Shown: positions 9,251 through 15,000 of the stretch, one piece after another
Numbering within the stretch: position 1 is the first letter of the stretch
Layout of the letters: the number at the start of each line of letters is the position of its first letter
From: Botryococcus braunii
Lineage: Eukaryota; Chlorophyta; Trebouxiophyceae
NCBI GenBank assembly: GCA_002005505.1
Contig: MVGU01001825.1
Span: 1-15,000 of the forward strand
DNA length: 15,000 bases
Direction of reading: 5' to 3'
The notes under the pieces: model-generated
The model's input: only the letters and a program-made list of their open reading frames with translations
Told to the model about the DNA's origin: nothing
Database searches by the model: none
Made by a program: the position numbers and the translations under genes

Positions 9251-10042
9251 GACCCACCAGCAATACGAGCATTAGAGGTACAAAGTGCTCGCAAGGAACA
9301 CAGGCATACAAGCCATACAAGCAGAGTTGGTAGTGCCAATGAGGCGTGCTGGTGGTTTGCAGGTCAGGGATTAGTGTGGGCCAACTTCGCTTTAAAGCTG
9401 ACGACTGACGCTGTTTGGCTCCGTCTGTGAGAGTCTAACGCTGATGATGTGAAAGCGCGACCTGCTTCAGCCAATCTTAACAGACCCCTTCATTCGTGAA
9501 CTCGCTAAGCGAGGAATCCTTGACACGGGTTTTGGTGAGGTTCAATGGAAGTACGGTGTTGTGTAAACTCATGAGCCGGTAGGTACATATAGTCACGTAC
9601 GGGTAAATACGTATACGTGGTTTTGACAAATGTATAAGATGCAACGGCAGGTACCTACAGGGGTTCATGTTGTTTACAAGGCTGGGTTTTAGACCCATCA
9701 TGTGACTTGAACTTCATGATGAATGCAAGAACAATTACCTGCAGGCGTTTCTAGGGTGGCAAGAAAAGAACAAAAAGTGATGTGCGTATAGGTGCCTCCA
9801 CGCAAGTACAAGTCTTGAACAGTTGCAAGTTGGCTACTGATTAAAGACTCTGATGAGTGTGTACACGTAAGGAATAATTAGGAACATCAGGGATGTATTA
9901 AGACATGCCTGTGGAAAGGGTTTAGTCACTGTCACTTTATGTGACTATGCAGTACAGGCGAAGGATAACTCGTGAGCAGTGTACCGTTACTAGCGGGTTA
10001 CGATTGAGTTGCTTAGATCGCAGGATGGTGTTCATGCTCGTC
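9251..10042. other. No gene seen
   Basis: Short frames only, the longest about 74 codons without motifs (minus strand, 9477-9701). No RNA gene or clear repeat was recognised in this 790 bp. Confidence 0.5.
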
Positions 10043-10292
10043 AGTCGCTAGATGTGGAAGAACTCACGTCCGCCTCTCCGAGCATGCTTTTTTCTTACAG
10101 TGTTTCAGTTGCACATCAGTAAAGACTGCGCAGTGAATGAAACACTGGTAAGCCACACGATCTGGTGAAGGTAACGGTCGCAGCCGTCAAAACTGCGATC
10201 GTAGGGTTTAAATGCTGTTGTGCAGTGTATACATGATCGCTTGGTAATTGATGAAAGCATCTTTGAACAGATGAGGAGCATGCACGTTTGAC

Positions 10293-10346
10293 TGTATGTT
10301 TACAGTTGCTGGCTACAATACTGTAGCCAACAACTGTAAACATACA
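10293..10346. repeat. 54 bp near-perfect inverted repeat
   Basis: The arms of 24 bp (10293-10316 and 10323-10346) have one mismatch and a 6 bp spacer. The right arm, read in reverse complement, matches R2 (from about 10999) better than it matches its own left arm: it carries R2's T at the mismatch and continues into R2's cagt. This suggests it was copied from an R2-like template. Confidence 0.9.
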
Positions 10347-10368
10347 CTTGTGCAACTAGTTGCACAAG
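10347..10368. repeat. Perfect 22 bp palindrome
   Basis: The arms CTTGTGCAACT and AGTTGCACAAG abut directly. It follows the 54 bp inverted repeat with no gap. R2 has only the second arm (agttgcacaag), so the first arm is an inverted extra copy or was lost in R2. Confidence 0.92.
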
Positions 10369-10580
10369 TGATGTGTACGGGAAGTAGCGGTGCGTGCGTT
10401 TTGCTCAAGACATTTTCATGTGTTTATCTGATTAGATCCGTTGGTTGGGTTGCTGACTGGTACTTAGAAATGCAGGGCGCGTTGAGGTGGGAACGCTATA
10501 AAACACCTGGACAGGGCTGTGAAGGCTAAGGGTGCCTTGGGATACAGCCGGGTATGTTATTCTTGCACCTGTTCGTACAG

Positions 10581-10680
<100 letters not shown>

Positions 10681-10690
10681 AAACATTGAG

Positions 10691-10710
10691 TAGAATATTT
10701 AAATATTCTA
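10691..10710. repeat. Perfect 20 bp AT-rich palindrome
   Basis: The arms TAGAATATTT and AAATATTCTA meet without a loop. Part of it, aaatattctaat, recurs at 10854-10865 between R1 and R2. Confidence 0.92.
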
Positions 10711-10715
10711 ATGTC

Positions 10716-10755
10716 TGTTATCAGTCTTTACCAAATCTGGTAAAGACTGATAACA
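10716..10755. repeat. 40 bp inverted repeat, perfect 18 bp arms
   Basis: The arms TGTTATCAGTCTTTACCA and its exact complement flank a 4 bp loop, aatc. It would form a very stable hairpin. There is no following T-run, and the setting is non-coding repeat DNA, so a bacterial-style terminator reading is not favoured. Confidence 0.93.
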
Positions 10756-10874
10756 CTCCGTGACGGGTCGAGCTTGATGTCCAGGAGTTCTACTGATCAG
10801 TACGTTTCTGAAATAGAACTTGTTTTAAGAAAGGGAGTGTCTGGTTTACAGGTAAATATTCTAATTAATGTAAT

Positions 10875-11200
10875 AGTCGCTAGATGTGGAAGAACTCACC
10901 TCCGCCTCTCCGAGCATGCTTTTGTCTTACAGTGTTTCAGTTGCACATCAGTAAAGACTGCCTAGTGAATGAAACACTGATGAGGAGCATGCACGTTTGA
11001 CTGTATGTTTACAGTTGTTGGCTACAGTTGCACAAGTGATGTGTACGGGAAGTAGCGGGTGCGTTGAGGTGGGAACGCTATAAAACACCTGGACAGGGCT
11101 GTGGAGGCTAAGGCTGCCTTGGGATACAGCCGGGAGTTCTACTGACAGTACGTTACTGCACTAGAACTTGTTTTAAGAAAGGGAGTGTCTGGTTTGCAGG
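10875..11200 (+). repeat. Duplicated segment, short copy (R2)
   Basis: The compact copy of R1, starting 22 bp after R1 ends. It lacks all four extra pieces of R1, including the GT tract and the palindromes. Retained blocks are close to identical, so the duplication appears fairly recent. R2 ends at a ctggtttgcagg motif matching R1's ctggtttacagg. Confidence 0.85.
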
Positions 11201-11352
11201 AAATACGTCACTTCACGTGCACACGGATGAGCTAACTGATACGTCAGCCACCAATTTATACAACATACAGTACGGCGCCACGCAAGGGCTGAATGTGCTA
11301 GCACACACCCCTTCGTTTGCAACTGGGTTGGTGTAGGGGGTGCGCGCGCACG

Positions 11353-11387
11353 GTGTGTCTGTGTGTGTGGTGTGTGGGTGGGTGGGT

Positions 11388-11460
<73 letters not shown>
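11353..11460. repeat. Compound GT/GGGT repeat followed by (TG)35
   Basis: Irregular GT and GGGT units at 11353-11390 run into 70 bp of pure TG at 11391-11460. The flanks are alternating purine-pyrimidine (gcgcgcgca, cgcatgcacg), so the region could adopt Z-DNA; that is an inference. Confidence 0.95.
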
Positions 11461-11463
<3 letters not shown>

Positions 11464-11866
11464 ATGCACGTGCCTGTGCGCGTGGGGAGGGGTAGGGGGG
11501 AGAGAGGGCAGTGACAAGACTAAGAATGCTCTGTGCTTTCAGCCTGGGGTGAGGGGAAATGGAAATGGCGGCACGCTTCAGGATTTTGATGATCAGGCTC
11601 TCCCTATATAGGTACAGATATATCCCCCTAGGGAGGGTGCCCTCTTATAGAGTCCACCCTCGGGACGGGGTTGATGCATTCCGGATAATGGACATTAACC
11701 TTCTATGTCGGACATGGGAATTTTTGCAATAAACAGTGTGGGTTTGGAGAAATAGAGCAGCAATCTACTGTGCTGATGCACTGCCGCGCTCACATCTATA
11801 GTATTAAGAGGCGATCATTCAAGTCCATGTTATCCATATGGCTTCCAATTGACATATAGCACCCCA
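11461..11866. other. No gene seen
   Basis: A short stretch at about 11603-11660 contains nested small palindromes (cctatatagg, ccctaggg). An AATAAA hexamer lies at about 11728 in gcaataaacagtg, but no upstream plus-strand gene justifies calling it a polyadenylation signal. This interval is 3' of the possible minus-strand gene at 11867-12530. Confidence 0.45.
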
Positions 11867-12530
11867 TTAATCTGGCGACTGGTCACAACACTGCCAGATG
11901 CGTTGACAAGTTGCGGTCAAGCAGTTACAACCAGAGGGCCCAAAGCCATCCCTTGGCAGGAGCCAGAACCCCACACTGGAGGAATCCTGCTTGAGAATTA
12001 GCATCTTGCTAGGGTCAGTGTATCCTTCTTGTATTGCAATTTGAAGGCCCCTAGTGGATACCGAGATCTGATCCTGTACTTGGCGATACCTCATCAGCTG
12101 CAACAGCCCCGCAGTTGGGAAGAGCAAAGTAAAAGCCAGCAATAGTAAAAACTTCTGGAACAGCGCACTGCTTAACATAGGGAATAGGCTAATATCATTA
12201 CACACGGACCACCTTCGATGGATACACAACTTCCCAAGGATTTTGGTAGTCCGAATCTGAAATCTGAAATGGAGTTCGGCGATTGGCCGTGACCAAAACA
12301 TGGGGACCACGTGGAGAATCAGGTATCTTCGTATCAACCGAAGGCCAATGGCAATGGAAGTTCCAAGCGCGTTCTCGCGCCTTCTTTTGGAGGCAAACGT
12401 GTGGCCAGTCTGACTTCAAGACATCGCTCGCTTTTCTCCAATTGTCCTGCCGTTAAAAGCATTGCACGAAATCTCTAGAAACTTGCATTCCTGAGCGGCT
12501 ACCTACCGGCGCCCTCATTCCATACTTACG
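11867..12530 (-). CDS. Possible unrecognised gene, exon-like open frames
   Basis: Two segments look like exons. Segment A (12446-12213) follows an acceptor reading ttttaacggcag and encodes 78 residues beginning DNWRKASDVLKSDWPHVC and including WPSVDTKIPDSPRGPHVLVT; a donor aag|gtggtc closes it in phase 0. Segment B (12097-11867) follows the acceptor ctgttgcag and encodes 76 residues, including RYRQVQDQISVSTRGLQIAI, to a TAA stop. The intron between them would be 115 bp. Upstream, a strong donor gtaagtat at 12529 could end a first coding exon (open from about 12619), but I find no ATG in it, so the start is unresolved. I do not recognise the protein. It would be transcribed away from the SPS-like gene. 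It may be a gene, a pseudogene remnant, or chance open frames. Confidence 0.38.
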
Positions 12531-12668
12531 TTGCTATCTTGGATTGTTGATGCTATGAAGCAGCACAGCCTGATTGGTAGAGCGTTTGTCCTAATTACGG
12601 AGGTAGTATCAGCACTAGTTTAGCAGCGAATTGGTCCCTGCGCCGCTTTCGTTAGGTCTTAGTTCTCG

Positions 12669-14068
12669 ATGGCAGATTCAACATCTGCTCAAAATCAATG
12701 GGTGGAATCTTACTTGGAGGCTCTGGTACGTTCTACCGGGGCCTTGAGTTTGGGCCGTCCTGTAATGTGACAATCGATCTGTTTTATTACTGCATGTAAC
12801 AAGTCGACATTTTTCTTTGTATTGTAGGGACATAATTTCGTTTATTTATTATCACACGTGCATTTTGATCGCCCTCACGGAATCTTGGTTATACGAGGTC
12901 TAGATATGCTTACTCTCGGACATCTGCTTGCAGCTTGGGCAAGGACTATCATCGGAGTACACTCGCAGTGAAAAGACAGAAACTGCCACCAATGTGGACG
13001 CCGATCGCAATGTCACCGCACGATATTATCTTAACTCGGTGCTGCAGATGGGAGAGGAGGGCATTCGGGATGCCTGGAGCAAGGTATGTTTGGGGCAGGG
13101 GTGGTTATGTTGAGGGTTGCTAAGTTTTAACGAATGTCACCTGTCTTATGCAACTGGTGTTGTCTCTATGCCAGCGGAACCCCAACAAGTATGCAAGACT
13201 TTTTGTGCCCAGAACTGCTCAACAGCCCAGAACTGCGCAATAGCCCCTGATATTTTTTGACATCTGGGGTCATTGATTTGCCATTAAAGATGGTGAAGTC
13301 CTTTCATGGAAGCCATGACGGGGGAATGGGTGGCTGCATCACAGTAGATGTCGCTCGCAGTAAATTTACCAGTTTAGTGCTCCCGGGTGTTCCTTTGTGA
13401 GGTTTATTTATCTCTGCCCATCCATCAGAACCAAGACATGCTTCAAAGAAGTTCACGATGGTTACCAGCCCGTTCAGACCACCTCATGGTCGTCTCTCAT
13501 TGTCCATTGCAAACCTCTCCTCTCCCCTCGCAGTTTTATGCCGGCAGTGGCACAATGCAGTGGTGGCTTGGCTAGAGGAACAGAAGGCAGGGCACGTGCA
13601 ACCAAGCCTACATCACCGACATGCTTTGTGGCTGGTTGTCCTTTATCCTTTGTGGTTAAAGTTTCCTCTACTCATCCTTACTTTTTTCGGTCACACTTGC
13701 CTCTATTTCAGGCCACCTCATCCCGCCATACAAAGGAGAAGGACCTGCGCCTCGAGCACCTGTCCTGGAGAGTCTGGTTCATGAAAAGGAAGAAGGCGGC
13801 CGCCTTGCTGGAGAAGCAGAAGGCATCCGGCCTCCCCGATGACACAAAGGATCATCTGCTTGATGACACATCCGACGATGATGTGCCGACTCCCAGGGCT
13901 GTCAAGGCCGAGCTGGCCAAGTCCATCTCAAAAGAGCTCAGCCTCAAACCCGAGATTGGCAAAGGCATGCTTCCCGCTACTGTTGCGGCCGACCTGCCAC
14001 GCCTGACGAAGAAACTCAGCGTCACCACCGTTGTCCCAAAGGAGAAGGAGAGCTCAAAGCAATGGTGA
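12669..14068 (+). CDS. Sucrose-phosphate synthase-like gene, 5' exons only (partial)
   Basis: SPS makes sucrose-6-phosphate from UDP-glucose and fructose-6-phosphate in the cytosol. Exon 1 (12669-12725) begins with ATG and encodes MADSTSAQNQWVESYLEAL, like the plant SPS start NDWINSYLEAIL. Exon 2 (12934-13083) encodes 50 residues ending RYYLNSVLQMGEEGIRDAWSK-like, matching the plant RYFVEEVI...SWVKA block. Exon 3 (from 13712) starts ATSSRHTKEKDLRLEHLSWR and continues VWFMKRKK, matching the plant RLENMCWRIWxLxRKKK block. All junctions are phase 0, with donors gtacgt and gtatgt and acceptors ttgcag and tttcag. An acidic linker (DDTSDDD) and a Lys-rich tail follow. The frame stops at TGA 14066-14068 (187 aa), but an equally good reading is a donor, aatg|gtgaag, at 14065. 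Neither the GT-B glycosyltransferase lobes nor the phosphatase-like C-terminal domain is in the window. The N-terminal assignment is strong; whether the gene is intact beyond the edge is unknown. Confidence 0.8.
13208..13243. repeat. 18 bp tandem duplication in SPS intron 2
   Basis: Two copies of cccagaactgctcaacag (second copy with two changes) lie within the 628 bp intron 13084-13711. An exon read through here from the acceptor at about 13173 would stop at TAG 13241-13243, so this is taken as intron. Confidence 0.8.
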
Positions 14069-14283
14069 AGAAAAGCCTGATCTCTCCCTTGTAGCCCACA
14101 TAGCCGTCTAACGAGAGATCCATCTCCCTTGGCCCCCTGGTGTTCTCTCCTGCCTGCATGGTTTTTCTCCTGTTTGCCTAATCTTCCAAGGTTCCCTGGG
14201 TTTTTCCCTGGTTCTCGGGCTTTGCCCCCTGGTTTTTGAGCGTTGGCGGCGTTGTACACAGCGTGTCGATGCATTCTGGATAT

Positions 14284-14318
14284 CCCCCCCCCTCCCCCCC
14301 CCCCGCCCGGGGGGGGGG
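14284..14318. repeat. Poly-C/poly-G inverted run
   Basis: Nine C, T, eleven C, G and three C are followed at once by ten G, making a small GC-only inverted repeat with no loop. It resembles the ends of the foldback element at 8242-8363 but has no shared inner sequence. A hairpin or G-quadruplex is possible, and the run lengths may be unreliable. Confidence 0.85.
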
Positions 14319-14410
14319 CATCTTGGGCTTTGCCGTGGCAGAGGCGGTAGATGAGCATGAGCTTCCTACATGCACTGTCATCTCTGTTGTAAATAAGTTG
14401 AGAATGTGAC

Positions 14411-14588
14411 CACCTGGAGGGTACAAGCAGCTGGAGAGTACAATCAGCTGGAGGATACAATGAGTTGGAGGGTACAACCAGCTGGAGGCTCCAATCAGCT
14501 GGAGGGTAAAATATGCTGGAGGGTACAAGGAGCTGGAGGGTTCAATGAGCTGGAGGGTACACTGAGCTAGAGGGTACAATCAGCTGGA
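14411..14588. repeat. 17 bp minisatellite, about 10 copies
   Basis: Units follow the pattern cagctggagggtacaat, with single-base changes and fairly strict 17 bp spacing. Because 17 is not divisible by three, the opposite strand reads as a 17-residue repeat in every frame, which explains the open minus-strand frames here. It lies in the putative third SPS intron or just 3' of a truncated gene. Confidence 0.93.
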
Positions 14589-14650
14589 TTTTGAAGTCAA
14601 TCAGGAGGGGGAACAGGGGGATGGAGGGATGGAGTTGAGTTTGGGGTTGA

Positions 14651-14900
14651 GGTCGGGAAAGTTGGGTTCGTGGATGGGATGGGCAGCAAGCCAGATCTGG
14701 GGGCAAGGGGGAGTGCGGGAAAGAGAAAGAGGGGGGGGGGAGAGGGGGGGTGACAGACGGGAAGATTTGGATTATGGGCATGCAAGCCATATCTGGAGGA
14801 AGGGGGGAGTGCGGGAAGGAGAAAGGGGGGTGGGGGGGTGGGACAGGGGGGGGTGGGACGTACGGGAAGATTGGGGTTATTGGCATGCAAGCCATGCGAG
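14651..14900. repeat. About 105 bp G-rich tandem repeat, two to three copies
   Basis: The motif acgggaagattgg...gcatgcaagccat...atctgg, followed by ggggagtgcgggaa and G-runs, begins near 14651 (diverged), 14756 and 14863. The plus strand has many runs of five to ten G, so G-quadruplex formation is plausible. Proline-rich minus-strand frames across it are shadows. Confidence 0.85.
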
Positions 14901-15000
14901 CATCAATCTGGAACAATATGAAGGTTTGCCAGGGGAGCAGGGTCTCTGTGGGGACCTAGTCAAGTCCGGGGGGTCGCTGTCGAGGAGGGTCTCTGTCTCC

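Noticed and set aside
10716..10755. Hairpin as a bacterial-type transcription terminator
   Set aside because: The window is eukaryotic, there is no gene upstream on either strand, and there is no T-run after the stem.
12571..12620. tRNA-like string tgattggtagagcg followed by a possible anticodon stem
   Set aside because: The stem needs two G-T pairs, the loop has C where the invariant U33 should be, and there is no T-arm (GGTTCGAATCC-like) or matching acceptor stem.
13173..13243. Alternative SPS exon after a ctatgccag acceptor
   Set aside because: It would insert residues not expected between the SWVK-like and RLE...W-like blocks and reach a TAG after 23 codons; the direct join to 13712 fits the family better.
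14178..14916. Proline-rich and YPP-repeat minus-strand frames
   Set aside because: They are translations of the 17 bp minisatellite and the G-rich repeat on the opposite strand.

Overview
The window looks like nuclear DNA of a photosynthetic eukaryote, most likely a green alga. The evidence is GT-AG introns, long (AC)n/(GT)n microsatellites, many minisatellites, sparse genes, and at the right end the 5' exons of a gene whose protein matches the N-terminal domain of plant-type sucrose-phosphate synthase (SPS). No bacterial operon, CRISPR array, rRNA, convincing tRNA or intact transposase was seen. The lineage within the green algae cannot be fixed from this window.

Layout: 1-933 is non-coding with an (AC)43 microsatellite. 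934-2760 (minus) is an F-box/leucine-rich-repeat protein; the long open frame has no usable ATG, but a short upstream exon joined by a canonical intron supplies one. About 2761-5897 is a 3.1 kb gene-poor stretch ending in a roughly 450 bp pyrimidine-rich degenerate repeat. 5898-6935 (plus) encodes an unrecognised multi-pass membrane protein. About 6957-11460 is a repeat-rich, gene-free block: several minisatellites, a 122 bp foldback element bounded by poly-C/poly-G, an ABAB-type dimeric satellite, a cluster of perfect or near-perfect palindromes, a duplicated segment whose two copies differ by palindromic insertions, and two long GT tracts. 11867-12530 (minus) holds exon-like open frames that may be an unrecognised gene. 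From 12669 (plus) the SPS-like gene begins, with three exons visible. The rest of SPS, including both glycosyltransferase lobes, is absent from the window, whose last 900 bp are C/G runs, a 17 bp minisatellite and a G-rich repeat.

The genes do not form an obvious pathway. SPS makes sucrose-6-phosphate from UDP-glucose and fructose-6-phosphate. F-box/LRR proteins usually select substrates for SCF ubiquitin ligases. The membrane protein has no assigned role. The most unusual content is structural: the palindromes and foldbacks between 8.2 and 10.8 kb, and the evidence in the duplicated block for inverted template switching. No complete new multi-gene system could be supported.
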